Below are positions 1-9,017 of a stretch of 64,000 bases of DNA, in pieces. A program made the translations under genes and the position numbers. How positions within the stretch are numbered: position 1 is the stretch's first letter; each line of letters begins with the position of its first letter. The notes beneath the pieces were generated by a model. It saw nothing but the letters and a program-made list of their open reading frames with translations. It was not told where the DNA came from and ran no database searches. Origin of the DNA: Hyphomicrobiaceae bacterium. GTDB taxonomy: Bacteria > Pseudomonadota > Alphaproteobacteria > Rhizobiales > Hyphomicrobiaceae. The stretch covers positions 62,001 through 126,000 of the forward strand of contig JAGRKV010000051.1 in assembly GCA_020442165.1 (NCBI GenBank). The letters are read 5' to 3'.

Positions 1-1810
1 GCGATGGCAGCTTGCCGGGACGGCCAAAGAAGTCCCATGCGGCGAGGCGATCGAAGGGATAGTACCACTGGGGCACAACGTAATAGTTCCACAGCAAGAT
101 GCGGTCGAGTGCGCGGGTGGAGGCAACCAGCTCGTCGCGGCTCTTTGCCACGATAATGCGGTTGATGAGAGTATCGATGGCCGGGTTGGAGATGCCTGCG
201 ATGTTGCGGCTTCCATCGCGCTTGGCTGCATCGGAACCCCAGAAGTCGCGCTGTTCGTTGCCTGGAGAGTGCGACTGTCCGAACGAGCCGACGACGATGT
301 CAAAATCAAAGCTGTCGAGGCGGCGCTTATATTGCGACGTGTCGACTACGCGCGCATTGGCGACGACGCCGATCTTCTTGAGATCCTCGATATAGGGCAG
401 CACGATGCGTTCGAAGTCGGGCTGCACGAGCAGGAACTCGGCGGTCAGCTTCTCGCCCTTGCTGTTCGTCAGCGTGCCGTCTTTGATCGTCCAGCCGGCT
501 TCCGCGAGAAGCTTGATGGCTTCACGCATGTTGTTGCGATGCTCCATGCCTGTCGCGGCGCTCGGGTTTTTCCACTCGGCTGTTAAAACCTCAGGCGGAA
601 TCTGATCCTTGAGGCTTTCCAGGATCTCCTTCTCTAGGCCTTGCGGCAGTCCGGTTGCGGCAAGCTCGGAGTTGGCGAAGTAGCTGTTGGTGCGGATGTA
701 CTGGCCATAAAACAGCGTCTTGTTGAGCGTTGCGAAGTCGAAGGCGAGATTGAATGCGTGGCGGACGCGGGGATCGGAGAACTGCGGGCGGCGCGAATTC
801 AGCACGAAAGCCTGCATGCCGGCGACGCGCTGGTGTTTCAGTTCCTCCTTCTTGACGAGGCCCTTCTTGACCGCATCAAAGCCGTACTGTGTGGCCCAGC
901 GGTTCGCGGAATTCTCCTGCCACATATCGAGATCGCCGGTCTTGAAGGCTTCGAAAGCCGGCGTCACGTCGCGGTAATAGGAGTAAATCAGCTCATCGAA
1001 GTTCCACTGCCCTTTCTGGGCCGGCAAATCCTTGGCCCAGTAGTTGTCGACGCGCTCGTAGACGATGGAACGGCCTGGATCGACAGATTTGACCTTGTAG
1101 GGGCCTGAGCCCAGCGGCACGTCGAGCGAGGACTTGGTGATGTCGCGCTTGTTGCCATCGGCATCGGCTGCCTCCCAGTAGTGCTTGGGCAGGATCGTCA
1201 ACTGGCCGACGATGTGGGGTAGCTCGCGATTGCCCTTCATGTCGAAGCGGAAGGTGACTTCGTTGTCGCCGGTCTTCTCGGCGCTGATGACGTTCTTGTA
1301 GTAGAAGGCATACTGCGGGTGAGCTGCCTTCAAGGCGCCAAGCGAGAAGATAACGTCGTCGGCGGTGATCGGCTGTCCGTCATGCCAGCGTGCCTCTGGC
1401 CGGAGCTTGAAGGTTACGGATGAATAGTCGGCGGGGTAGGACGCCCATTCGGCGATAAGCCCATATTCGGTCGAGGGTTCGTCGGGCGAGGAGATCGTCA
1501 GGGAGTCGTAGATAAGACCGATGCCCTCGGCGGCCTGGCCCTTGATCGAAAATGCGTTGAGGCTATCGAACGATCCCATTTCCCATTGCCGCAGCCGCCC
1601 GCCTTTCGGTGCCTCGGGGTTCACCCAGTCGAAGTGCGTGAACCCTTCGGGCATCCTGGGTTCGCCGACGAGCGAAAGCGCATGATGGTGCGCGTTGGTG
1701 CCTGGAGGCGGCGCGGCGTCTTGAGCGGTGGCGGTGAAGGACGGAGCAAAGGCGATTGCCAGTGCAGCCGAGGTGGCCGCCGCAAGCGCACGTCTGAACC
1801 GCTGAGCCAT
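1..1810 (-). CDS. ABC transporter periplasmic solute-binding protein, family 5 (YejA-like), 3' end cut off
   Basis: This reading frame is open from an ATG at 1810 to the left edge, about 603 codons, so the stop lies outside the window. It begins with a signal peptide (MAQRFRRALAAATSAALAIA..) ending near Ala-Gln-Asp. The mature part carries family-5 peptide-binding features such as PEARWHDGQPITADDVIFSL and GSGPYKVKSVDPGRSIVYER. The length and the late segment (FDIVVGSFGQSHSPGNEQRDFWGS) fit the YejA branch, which feeds oligopeptides or microcin-C-like compounds to YejBEF. It acts in the periplasm. Permease and ATPase genes, if present, would lie to the left outside the window. Substrate is inference. 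Confidence 0.9.
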   Translation of the reverse strand, partial: MAQRFRRALAAATSAALAIAFAPSFTATAQDAAPPPGTNAHHHALSLVGEPRMPEGFTHFDWVNPEAPKGGRLRQWEMGSFDSLNAFSIKGQAAEGIGLIYDSLTISSPDEPSTEYGLIAEWASYPADYSSVTFKLRPEARWHDGQPITADDVIFSLGALKAAHPQYAFYYKNVISAEKTGDNEVTFRFDMKGNRELPHIVGQLTILPKHYWEAADADGNKRDITKSSLDVPLGSGPYKVKSVDPGRSIVYERVDNYWAKDLPAQKGQWNFDELIYSYYRDVTPAFEAFKTGDLDMWQENSANRWATQYGFDAVKKGLVKKEELKHQRVAGMQAFVLNSRRPQFSDPRVRHAFNLAFDFATLNKTLFYGQYIRTNSYFANSELAATGLPQGLEKEILESLKDQIPPEVLTAEWKNPSAATGMEHRNNMREAIKLLAEAGWTIKDGTLTNSKGEKLTAEFLLVQPDFERIVLPYIEDLKKIGVVANARVVDTSQYKRRLDSFDFDIVVGSFGQSHSPGNEQRDFWGSDAAKRDGSRNIAGISNPAIDTLINRIIVAKSRDELVASTRALDRILLWNYYVVPQWYYPFDRLAAWDFFGRPGKLPS

Positions 1811-2007
1811 GATCCGATAGTCCTTTCCGTTGCTGCGCCGATTGGCCGATGGGCAGGCATGTTATACGGGCCTAGCGGAGGTTTGCGGCGAGCTGAAGTT
1901 AAGTTTTCGCAAGATTTTCGTGTGGTGGAGCCGGCGGCGGTTGCATTTCGCGAGAGTGTGGGCGAGGTGGCGCAATGTCGGGCCAGCTTGTCCATGGCGG
2001 CAAAATG

Positions 2008-2037
2008 AAAAAGCCCCGCCAACGCATTGGCGGAGCT
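2008..2037 (-). terminator. Rho-independent terminator after the cytochrome c gene
   Basis: On the minus strand an 11-bp stem (one U-G wobble; arms 2027-2037 and 2012-2022) with a 4-nt loop is followed directly by five T residues. It lies about 50 bp past the stop of the leftward cytochrome c gene. The rest of 1811-2087 shows no gene and should hold the promoter of the solute-binding protein. Confidence 0.85.
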
Positions 2038-2087
2038 TGATGTTTTTGTCTTAGCAGCGGTGCGCCTTGGTGGCGCGCTAGACGGGC

Positions 2088-2636
2088 CTATTTCAACGTC
2101 CCGAGGTAGGCCATCAGGTTGGCAAGGTCGCCTTCAGCCTTCAAGCCGGGGAACGACATCTTGGTCCCAGGCAGGAAACCCTTGGGATCATGAATAAAGG
2201 AAGCCAGGTCCGCGAGATCCCAGTTGCCGCCCTTGGCCTTCATGGGGTCCGAGTATCCGCCGAAGCTGGCATGCGATGCCTTCGGACGGCCGACGATACC
2301 AAACAGGTTCGGTCCCGTCTTGTTGGCGCCGCCGCTTTCGGTCGTGTGGCAGGCGCTGCACTTCTTGAATGTGCCCTGGCCGGCTTCAACATTCCCGCTT
2401 GCGGTTGCAGCAGCAACCTTGGCCGGATCGAATGCGGCGGCTGCAGGCGCTTCGGCCTTGCCATGGTCTCCGCCGCCTTCTGCGGGTGCGGGAAGGACAA
2501 AACCGGCGTGCGATTCGTGCGCGCCACCACCATGTCCAGCGGTGCTGAGTTCGACCGTCGTCTTGACGCCGAAAATGACCAAAAGGGCCGTCAATACGCC
2601 CGCAGCAATCTTCGTCAGCTCGAATGAGTCCATCAT
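2088..2636 (-). CDS. Membrane-anchored class I cytochrome c (CycM / c552-like)
   Basis: A 182-residue electron carrier. Residues about 8-24 form one uncleaved N-terminal membrane segment, followed by an Ala/Pro/Gly/His-rich tether (about 35-80) and a single cytochrome c domain. The haem motif CSACH sits at residues 93-97, and Met160 in GTKMSF is the likely sixth ligand. This matches CycM-type cytochromes that pass electrons from the bc1 complex to terminal oxidases on the periplasmic face. It is transcribed away from kdsB and ends at a clear terminator. A second ATG one codon in (2633) is an equally possible start. Confidence 0.9.
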   Translation of the reverse strand: MMDSFELTKIAAGVLTALLVIFGVKTTVELSTAGHGGGAHESHAGFVLPAPAEGGGDHGKAEAPAAAAFDPAKVAAATASGNVEAGQGTFKKCSACHTTESGGANKTGPNLFGIVGRPKASHASFGGYSDPMKAKGGNWDLADLASFIHDPKGFLPGTKMSFPGLKAEGDLANLMAYLGTLK

Positions 2637-2835
2637 GTTCCAGGCTCTTGGCAGTTGGGTGATCCAGGGCGGCCCTTGTGACCGCTAAAGGCCGGGCGGC
2701 CTCGATCCAGCGCCCGACTATAGGAATTCCCGCATCGCTTGCAACCCAACTTCAGTTCGTTCTACAGACGGCGTGCGAGGCGAATTGTCACCTCGAACCC
2801 CGTAATTGGGCACTTGCGAGAATTCGGAGTTGCGC

Positions 2836-3579
2836 ATGCCTAAGGTCATTACCGTGATTCCAGCCCGCATGCAGGCGACACGGCTGCCAGGCAAGCCAAT
2901 GGCGGACATCGCGGGCGTGCCGATGATCGTGCAGGTGTGGCGGAGGGCGATGGCTGCGGAGATCGGTCGTGTCGTGGTCGCGACCGATGCGGCGGAGATC
3001 ATGGATGCCATTCGCGCGGCCGGCGGCGAATCAGTTATGACGCGAGCGGATCATTCCAGCGGCTCGGATCGTGTCTACGAAGCGGTCAACAAGGTCGATC
3101 CCGAAATCAGCTGCGATGCCGTTGTCAATCTGCAGGGCGACTTGCCAACGCTGGAGCCGCGCCTCATTCGCGATTGCCTGGCGCCGCTTGCCGATCCCAA
3201 GGTTGACATAGCCACGCTGGCCGCCGAGATCGACGACGATGACGAGCGGGCCAATCCCAATGTGGTCAAGGTGGTCGGCAGCCCACTCGGCACAGCAGGC
3301 CGGATGCGGGCGCTCTACTTCACGCGGGCAACGGCGCCCCACGGTGATGGGCCCCTCTATCATCATATCGGCATATACGCCTACCGCCGCAGTGCACTGG
3401 ACCGTTTCGTGGGGCTGGCACCATCGGTGCTGGAAAAACGCGAACGGCTGGAACAGTTAAGGGCACTTGAAGACGGGATGCGCATCGACGTGACGGTCGT
3501 TGACACTGTTCCGCTCGGTGTCGATACTCCCGCCGATCTGGAGCGTGCGCGTGCGCTCCTGGGACACGGTTCTTCCTGA
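2836..3579 (+). CDS. kdsB: 3-deoxy-manno-octulosonate cytidylyltransferase
   Basis: CMP-Kdo synthetase joins CTP and Kdo, the activated sugar for the inner core of lipopolysaccharide, in the cytosol. The 247-residue protein starts [20 protein letters not shown], the nucleotide-binding start typical of KdsB, and continues with [11 protein letters not shown] and [11 protein letters not shown] take the ATG at 2836, preceded by GGAG, rather than an upstream in-frame start at 2806 that would add ten residues unrelated to the family. pheA follows 89 bp later on the same strand, an order common in Hyphomicrobiales. Confidence 0.96.
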   Translation: MPKVITVIPARMQATRLPGKPMADIAGVPMIVQVWRRAMAAEIGRVVVATDAAEIMDAIRAAGGESVMTRADHSSGSDRVYEAVNKVDPEISCDAVVNLQGDLPTLEPRLIRDCLAPLADPKVDIATLAAEIDDDDERANPNVVKVVGSPLGTAGRMRALYFTRATAPHGDGPLYHHIGIYAYRRSALDRFVGLAPSVLEKRERLEQLRALEDGMRIDVTVVDTVPLGVDTPADLERARALLGHGSS

Positions 3580-3668
3580 ACCGCGGATTTTCCTGCCTTC
3601 GTCCGATGGCCTGTAACAAGCGGACCGGACCGTGATCGTCCGCGCCCGCCACCAAAGCGACACCTTGA

Positions 3669-4577
3669 ATGACCGAGAAACAAGCCAGCACTCCGGCCGC
3701 CACGCGCATCTCCTATCAGGGCGAGCCGGGCGCCAACTCGCACCTCGCCTGCCATGAAGTCTATCCGCAGTTCGACGCCGTGCCTTATCCGACGTTCGAG
3801 GATGCGCTGGCCGCGGTGAAAACCGGAGAGGTGCGCTTCGCAATGATCCCGATCGAGAATTCCGTCGCGGGCCGTGTCGCGGACATCCATCACCTGTTGC
3901 CGGGGGCTGGCCTCTACATCGTGGGCGAACACTTCCTGCGCGTGCGGCATCAATTGATGGCCCTTCCGGGCGCCACGCTGCAGACCGTGAACCGGGTGAT
4001 GAGCCATACCCAAGCGCTCGGCCAATGCCGCAATACACTGCGCACGCTCGGGCTAAAGCCGATCCCGGAGGCCGATACCGCTGGATCAGCACGTCTCGTC
4101 AGCGAGAGCGAGGACACGACGCTGGCGGCGATCGCCTCGTCGCTGGCGGCGGAGATCTATGGTCTCAACATTCTCAAAAGCGACGTGGAGGACGAGGAGC
4201 ACAATACGACGCGTTTCGTGATCCTGGCGAATGAACCGGATGATGCCGAACTCGACGACGGGCCGATCGTGACGACATTCCTGTTCAGGGTGCGCAACGT
4301 ACCAGCGGCGCTCTACAAGGCGCTCGGCGGTTTCGCGACCAATGGCGTCAACATGACGAAGCTGGAGAGCTATCAGACGGGTGGCACGTTCAATGCGACA
4401 ATGTTCTTTGCCGACATCGATGGCCATCCCGCGCAACGCCCGGTGCAGCTGGCGCTGGAGGAGCTTTCGTTCTTTTCGAGCGAAGTGAAGCTTCTGGGTA
4501 GTTACGTCGCAAGTCCCTACCGCCGCGAGGCAGCGGACCGTGCCGCCGGAATGATGCCGTCCCATAACAACATTTAG
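3669..4577 (+). CDS. pheA: Prephenate dehydratase with C-terminal ACT domain
   Basis: Converts prephenate to phenylpyruvate, the committed step to phenylalanine. The first about 190 residues are the dehydratase domain, with ISYQGEPGANSHLA at the start and the catalytic-loop motif NTTRFVIL near residue 187. The remaining part (about 200-285) is an ACT domain (GGFATNGVNMTKLESYQ) for feedback control by phenylalanine. There is no chorismate mutase domain, so this is the monofunctional form. The last codons and the stop are duplicated in tandem just downstream (see the repeat at 4562-4595). Confidence 0.96.
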   Translation: MTEKQASTPAATRISYQGEPGANSHLACHEVYPQFDAVPYPTFEDALAAVKTGEVRFAMIPIENSVAGRVADIHHLLPGAGLYIVGEHFLRVRHQLMALPGATLQTVNRVMSHTQALGQCRNTLRTLGLKPIPEADTAGSARLVSESEDTTLAAIASSLAAEIYGLNILKSDVEDEEHNTTRFVILANEPDDAELDDGPIVTTFLFRVRNVPAALYKALGGFATNGVNMTKLESYQTGGTFNATMFFADIDGHPAQRPVQLALEELSFFSSEVKLLGSYVASPYRREAADRAAGMMPSHNNI

Positions 4578-4595
4578 GCCATAACAACGTCTAGG
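4562..4595 (+). repeat. 17-bp tandem repeat spanning the pheA stop codon
   Basis: Two adjacent copies of CCATAACAAC(A/G)T(T/C)TAGG, 4562-4578 and 4579-4595, differ at two bases. The first copy holds the last four codons and stop of pheA; the second repeats them out of use. The next gene starts 26 bp later. Confidence 0.9.
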
Positions 4596-4621
4596 CTTGT
4601 CAGCGGCAGGGGAGATCGTCC

Positions 4622-5371
4622 ATGCGTCTCGATGGAAAGGTTGCGATCGTGACGGGTGCTGCATCAGGCTTCGGCCGTGGCATTGCCGCGACGTTTGCGT
4701 GCGAGGGCGGGCGGGTGATCGTTGCCGACATCAACGGGAGCGCTGCCGCCGATGTGGCGAAGTCTCTGGGTAACGGCGCGGTGGCTGTCGAGGCCGACGT
4801 GACGCGCAAGGCAGACGTTGCACAGATGATCTCGGTGGCAGTCGAAGTCTTCGGCGGGCTCGACATCCTGGTCAACAACGCTGGTTACACGCACAAGAAC
4901 CAGTCGCTGATGACGGTGAGCGAGGATGAGTTCGATCGCATTTATGCGGTCAACGTGAAGTCGATCTATTTGACGACGTTGGCCGCGGTGCCCGCGATGG
5001 AAAACCGCGGTGGCGGGGTCATTATCAATACGGCATCGACCGCAGGTGTGCGTCCGCGGCCTGGGCTGACCTGGTACAACGGCTCGAAAGGGGCCGTCAT
5101 AACGCTCACCAGATCGATGGCGGCTGAGCTGGCGCCACGGAAGATCCGGGTCAACGCGATCAATCCGGTAATCGGAGAAACCGGCATGCTCGAGCAGTTC
5201 ATGGGTGTGCCGGACACGCCAGAAAATCGCGTCAAGTTTCTTTCCACCATTCCGTTGGGCCGGATGTCGACACCGGCGGACATTGCCAATGCGGCGTTGT
5301 TCCTGGCGGAGCCGTCGTCAAATTTCATCACCGGCGTCTGCATCGAAGTCGACGGTGGGCGCTGTATCTGA
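4622..5371 (+). CDS. SDR family NAD(P)-dependent oxidoreductase
   Basis: A classical short-chain dehydrogenase of 249 residues. The Rossmann motif TGAASGFGRG is at residues 11-20, NNAG follows near residue 84, and the catalytic Ser/Tyr/Lys set is seen in NTAST and WYNGSKG. The C-terminal end ITGVCIEVDGG is the family signature. It belongs to the glucose-1-dehydrogenase/FabG-like group, but the substrate cannot be read from sequence. It follows pheA by 44 bp and may be co-transcribed. Confidence 0.88.
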   Translation: MRLDGKVAIVTGAASGFGRGIAATFACEGGRVIVADINGSAAADVAKSLGNGAVAVEADVTRKADVAQMISVAVEVFGGLDILVNNAGYTHKNQSLMTVSEDEFDRIYAVNVKSIYLTTLAAVPAMENRGGGVIINTASTAGVRPRPGLTWYNGSKGAVITLTRSMAAELAPRKIRVNAINPVIGETGMLEQFMGVPDTPENRVKFLSTIPLGRMSTPADIANAALFLAEPSSNFITGVCIEVDGGRCI

Positions 5372-5388
5372 TCGGTTCCCGATCAGTC

Positions 5389-5745
5389 TTATAGAGGTGC
5401 TTTGAAGACGAAGAAGGCACCCGCCGCAATCAATGAAAAGCCGACGGCGTGATTGACGGTGATTGGCTCCTTCAGGAAGCCCACCGAGAAGATCGCGAAG
5501 ACGATAAAGGTGATGATTTCCTGCATCGTCTTCAGCTCGGCCGTCGAGTACACGGCATGCCCGATGCGGTTGGCTGGAACGGCAAAACAGTACTCGATAA
5601 AGGCGATCCCCCAGCTTGCCAGAATAACGAGCGCCAGCGGCTTTTGCGTGAACTGCAAATGGCCATACCAGGCGAACGTCATGAACACGTTCGACAGAAA
5701 GAGCAGAACGATGGGAATGATATAGGACGAGATGGCGGGCGACAT
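5389..5745 (-). CDS. DMT family protein (DUF486)
   Basis: A 118-residue inner-membrane protein with four hydrophobic segments (about 7-25, 33-52, 66-88, 95-115), the size and layout of the DUF486 family. FAWYGHLQFTQKPL, LASWGIAFIEYCFAVPANR and VGFLKEPI are family-like stretches. The group is related to small multidrug-resistance-type transporters, but no substrate is established. It is convergent with the SDR gene (17 bp apart) and sits 155 bp past the copper cluster on the same strand. Confidence 0.88.
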   Translation of the reverse strand: MSPAISSYIIPIVLLFLSNVFMTFAWYGHLQFTQKPLALVILASWGIAFIEYCFAVPANRIGHAVYSTAELKTMQEIITFIVFAIFSVGFLKEPITVNHAVGFSLIAAGAFFVFKAPL

Positions 5746-5900
5746 GCGGCAAGGCTCTCTGGTTGCACCTCGCCAATCCGAGGCGGCGGAACTTATCGCT
5801 CCGCCACCCGGTGCTCAATTGGTATTCACGGGTTCATTCCGCGCCCGTCGCGCTGGCGCGTCAGCCCGATTTTCAGTCCCGCGCCCAATTGCTTGAACTG

Positions 5901-6530
5901 CTACCGGCTCAAAAGATTTTCGAGCTTCTTCTGCCGTGCGTCTTCCGGCTCCTGGAACGATAGCGTGGAAACGAGATTGCCCGTCTTGTCCATCAGATAG
6001 ACCGACGCGGTGTGATTCATCGTGTAGTCCGACCGGTCCTTTGATGGGACTTTCTCGTAGAAGACGCGATAAGATTTGGCGACGGCCGCGACCTCGGGGA
6101 GCGTTCCTGTCAACCCAATGATGCGCGGGTCGAATGCCGAAAGGTAGAGCTTGAGGTGCTCTGGCGTATCCCTTTCCGGGTCTATCGAGACAAACAGAAC
6201 ATTGAGGTCATCCGCGCGGGCTCCGAGCGCCTTCAGGTGATTGGTCATCTCGAGCAATGTCGTCGGACAGATGTCGGGGCAATTCGTGAAGCCGAAAAAG
6301 ATGGCGTAGGGCTTGCCGGCCAGCGATGTGCTGGAGAAGCGGGCGCCGTCGGTGCGGGTCAATTCGAAGGGTGCGCCGATCTGTGCAGCTCCGGGGAGCG
6401 AACGCCCGGCCTGCTGCGCCTTGTGCGCCTCTCCAAGCAAATGGACACCGCTGATGACGGCGAGGACAGCAATCGCTGCCCACGCCGCCAGACGGATTTT
6501 CTTCATCAAGCCAGAGCTAGTGCTTGCCAT
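5901..6530 (-). CDS. SCO1/SenC copper chaperone
   Basis: A thioredoxin-fold protein of 209 residues that delivers copper to the CuA site of cytochrome oxidase in the periplasm. After an N-terminal membrane anchor (about 10-32) it has the copper-binding pair in NCPDICPTT (CX3C, residues 84-88) and the distal histidine in TMNHTASVYL. The start at 6530 is preceded by GGAAGG and overlaps the 3' end of the PCu(A)C gene by 14 bp, indicating translational coupling. It is the last gene of a four-gene leftward copper cluster. Confidence 0.94.
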   Translation of the reverse strand: MASTSSGLMKKIRLAAWAAIAVLAVISGVHLLGEAHKAQQAGRSLPGAAQIGAPFELTRTDGARFSSTSLAGKPYAIFFGFTNCPDICPTTLLEMTNHLKALGARADDLNVLFVSIDPERDTPEHLKLYLSAFDPRIIGLTGTLPEVAAVAKSYRVFYEKVPSKDRSDYTMNHTASVYLMDKTGNLVSTLSFQEPEDARQKKLENLLSR

Positions 6531-7101
6531 GCTGGCCTTCCGGCATCTTCATGTCGTGGTTCATATTGCCATGATCCATCTTGGAGTGGTCCATCGTGCC
6601 GTGGTTCATCGTACCGTGGTCCATTCCCCCGGCCGACTTGGCGCCGAGCGGAGCGACGTCATAGGCAACTTCAGCCTCGCCGGCCTTCTCGAATTTCAAG
6701 GTGCCCTTGACGGGTGTGCCTTCGACCGGGCCGGACTTCAAACCCATGAACATCACATGGTAGCCACCGGGCTTCAGCTCGACCGTGGCGCCGGGCTTGA
6801 TTTCCAGGCCGTCCTTAAGCTCGCGCATCTTCATGACGCCGCCGTCCATCGACATCTCGTGGACCTCGATGTGGTCGGCAATTGCTGCGGTGCCGCCAAC
6901 GAGATGGTCCGTGGCCTTGCCCTTGTTGGTGATGGTGACGTAACCGCCGGCAACCTTGGCGCCGGGCGGTGTAACGCGCGTCCAGGGGTGCGAGATGACA
7001 AGATCGCCGATTGTGACGTCGGCGGCCGTGGCCGGGAAAGAGCAGGCAACGAGGCCGAGACCGGCAAGGCCGAGCATCGTTCTCAGACCAGATTTCATCA
7101 T
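6517..7101 (-). CDS. Periplasmic PCu(A)C copper chaperone with Met/His-rich tail
   Basis: A secreted 194-residue protein. The signal peptide (residues 1-26) ends in ATA-AD, and the PCu(A)C domain follows with HPWTRVTPPGAKVAGGYVTI and the copper-ligand pattern HEM...MKM...HVM. In known homologues this domain loads Cu(I) to cytochrome oxidase together with SCO, which is the next gene here. The last 36 residues (about 159-194) are a run of MDHG/MNHG-type repeats, a second metal-binding region that many relatives lack. It overlaps SCO and lies 95 bp after the Met-rich barrel gene. Confidence 0.95.
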   Translation of the reverse strand: MMKSGLRTMLGLAGLGLVACSFPATAADVTIGDLVISHPWTRVTPPGAKVAGGYVTITNKGKATDHLVGGTAAIADHIEVHEMSMDGGVMKMRELKDGLEIKPGATVELKPGGYHVMFMGLKSGPVEGTPVKGTLKFEKAGEAEVAYDVAPLGAKSAGGMDHGTMNHGTMDHSKMDHGNMNHDMKMPEGQHGKH

Positions 7102-7196
7102 GGGAGTTCCTTTTCGATTCTAAACGTACATAGGGTTCATGTGCTGGCAATGCGAGGTTTCATCGATAACTTGCTGCATTGCTGGGAGCTTTCGGT

Positions 7197-8387
7197 TCAG
7201 AAGTGGAGGCCAGCGGTGAGCGAGAGCGACCAGTCACGCGATAGCTGCGGGCCATTGAGGTTCTGGTAGAGCGGCACACCAGCTTCGATGCCGAGGCGTG
7301 CCATGCGGCCTTCACCGAGCGGCATGTGCCCATTGAGTCCGAGGAATGCCTCGATGCGATCGCCACCGTAGAATTCAGGATACGTGCCCTGGAAAATGCC
7401 GCCGATCTGCGAATCCTGACCGTGGATTTGTCCCTGGGTGCTGGCGGCAATACGTGCCGTACCCGCCAAGGCTGATGTGAGCTTGTAGCTCAGCCAGGCG
7501 GTGGCCTCGTAGAGATCACCCCAGCGATAGCCTTCTTCATTTTCACCCTCAAGGGCGATGCGGGCCTTGGCCTGCGCGCCCCAGCCGATGCGGCCACTGC
7601 TGCCCATGTATGTCAGCGACGGGACCAGATCGTAAGTGCCGGTTCCAAGCTGCATGCCGTAGGCAGATCGCATCTCCATCATCATGCCCATCGGGTTCAG
7701 CATCCGCCCGCGCTCCTCGATGGAGCCGGTCGGCAGCGAGACGCCGAGCGTGCCATTGAGCTTGTGGCCAGGGGTCTGCCAGATCTTGAAGGCCAGGGCG
7801 AGCGTGGTATCGCCCAGCCCTGCGGTGTGGCCCTCGCTGGTGCCGAGGCGCGTGGTGCCACTCGGTCCGGCGAACGTGACCATGGTCATGCTTTTTTCGA
7901 CGTATGACGTCATGAGCATCAGCGAGATGCTGTCGGTGATGCCATACATGCCTGAGAACATGTGCATCTCCATGCTCATGTCATCGGGTGCGATGCGCAG
8001 GGTGGCGGGTTGCACGCCGGGCGTCATCGGCATCATGTCGAAGCGGTTGGGGATCGTGGTGACGATCTCCTCCTGGGAAACGCGCCGGGTGCCGATGCGG
8101 CTGCCCTGCATATGCATGAACATCGGCGTATACATGAGCATGAACTTGCCCTGGCCGGCGAGATGCGCGCCCATCACGCCGACTGGAGGCGCATGCATGT
8201 GGTCATGCCCCTGCATGGGGCCGGACATGTCAGGGTCGCCCGACATCGCCGGCATTTCGGTTGCGTTGCCGGTGGCGTGACCCATGTGCTGGGCTTGGGC
8301 AGTGGTGGCGGTGAGTATTGTTGCAGCAGATAGTGCCGCGGCGATGGCAAGCTGGCAGTTGCAGCGCTTCGTATGGTGGAGGTGCAT
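7197..8387 (-). CDS. Methionine-rich outer-membrane beta-barrel protein, probably copper related
   Basis: A 396-residue protein with a signal peptide ending at TAQAQ, then a His/Met-rich segment (MGHATGNATEMPAMSGDPD..). The rest alternates in the manner of an outer-membrane barrel and ends in a C-terminal phenylalanine (LTAGLHF), the usual barrel sorting signal. Methionine clusters recur through the barrel (FMHMQG, MSMEMHMFSGM, MGMMMEM). I prefer the ATG at 8387 over the frame's extension to 8432 because it gives a proper signal peptide. Its place upstream of PCu(A)C and SCO suggests copper passage or binding; that role is inference. Confidence 0.82.
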   Translation of the reverse strand: MHLHHTKRCNCQLAIAAALSAATILTATTAQAQHMGHATGNATEMPAMSGDPDMSGPMQGHDHMHAPPVGVMGAHLAGQGKFMLMYTPMFMHMQGSRIGTRRVSQEEIVTTIPNRFDMMPMTPGVQPATLRIAPDDMSMEMHMFSGMYGITDSISLMLMTSYVEKSMTMVTFAGPSGTTRLGTSEGHTAGLGDTTLALAFKIWQTPGHKLNGTLGVSLPTGSIEERGRMLNPMGMMMEMRSAYGMQLGTGTYDLVPSLTYMGSSGRIGWGAQAKARIALEGENEEGYRWGDLYEATAWLSYKLTSALAGTARIAASTQGQIHGQDSQIGGIFQGTYPEFYGGDRIEAFLGLNGHMPLGEGRMARLGIEAGVPLYQNLNGPQLSRDWSLSLTAGLHF

Positions 8388-8481
8388 TGCGAATTGACCT
8401 TGAGAAAGCGGGAATGGTCCGCGATGCCACACGGCAGCGTGCTGCGGCCGGGTGCGTGACGGCGGACGGTGGAATGCTTCG

Positions 8482-8910
8482 TCAGGTCAATTGAGGTGGC
8501 GCACGGCTCTGCTTGGGCTGGGCTTCGTGTCGCCCGATCCTTGGCGCAGGAGTTTCAGCGGTCGGCAGCGGTGCAAAGAGTGCAACGTAGGCCGGAACCA
8601 CTGGCAGCTCGGGCAGGATGAGGATGGGGCTCGTGGCGCCGGTGCAGACGGGGCAGAATGTAGCTGTTGCGTTTCCGGGTGAGGTGTCGGTGGTGCCGGG
8701 AATGGCCGCCTGTTCGGCAGCGGCAGTTTTGGCCGGCGCGCAAAGCACAAAGCCAAACTTGCCTTGTTGCGCGGCTGCTGCGTCACCCGCGAAGGCCAGT
8801 GCGGCCATCATTGCCACATGCAGCGAAAGGAAGGCGACGTGCAATACCGTCAGCGCGAGCGCCAGGCCCGCCACCGGTTTGCGTATCGTTCTTCGTCTCC
8901 ACCACTGCAT
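8482..8910 (-). CDS. DUF2946-like protein, first gene of the copper cluster
   Basis: About 142 residues from the ATG at 8910 (the frame extends to 8949). A hydrophobic segment follows an Arg-rich start (WWRRRTIRKPVAGLALALTV), and the later part has a lone cysteine (FVLCAP) and the pair FCPVC, the arrangement seen in DUF2946 proteins. The C-terminus is Pro/Ala-rich. DUF2946 genes are often found beside copper-handling genes, and this one is 94 bp upstream of the Met-rich barrel start on the same strand. The family has no settled function. Confidence 0.68.
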   Translation of the reverse strand: MQWWRRRTIRKPVAGLALALTVLHVAFLSLHVAMMAALAFAGDAAAAQQGKFGFVLCAPAKTAAAEQAAIPGTTDTSPGNATATFCPVCTGATSPILILPELPVVPAYVALFAPLPTAETPAPRIGRHEAQPKQSRAPPQLT

Positions 8911-9017
8911 GGAGCGCAACCTACAGTGCGGCCCGGCCGCCGCAACCATTTTAGTTAGGTTCAGTGGATTTTGCCGCGGTTCGGTCCTGCTTTACCGTGG
9001 TCATCGTTGTCGGCATG

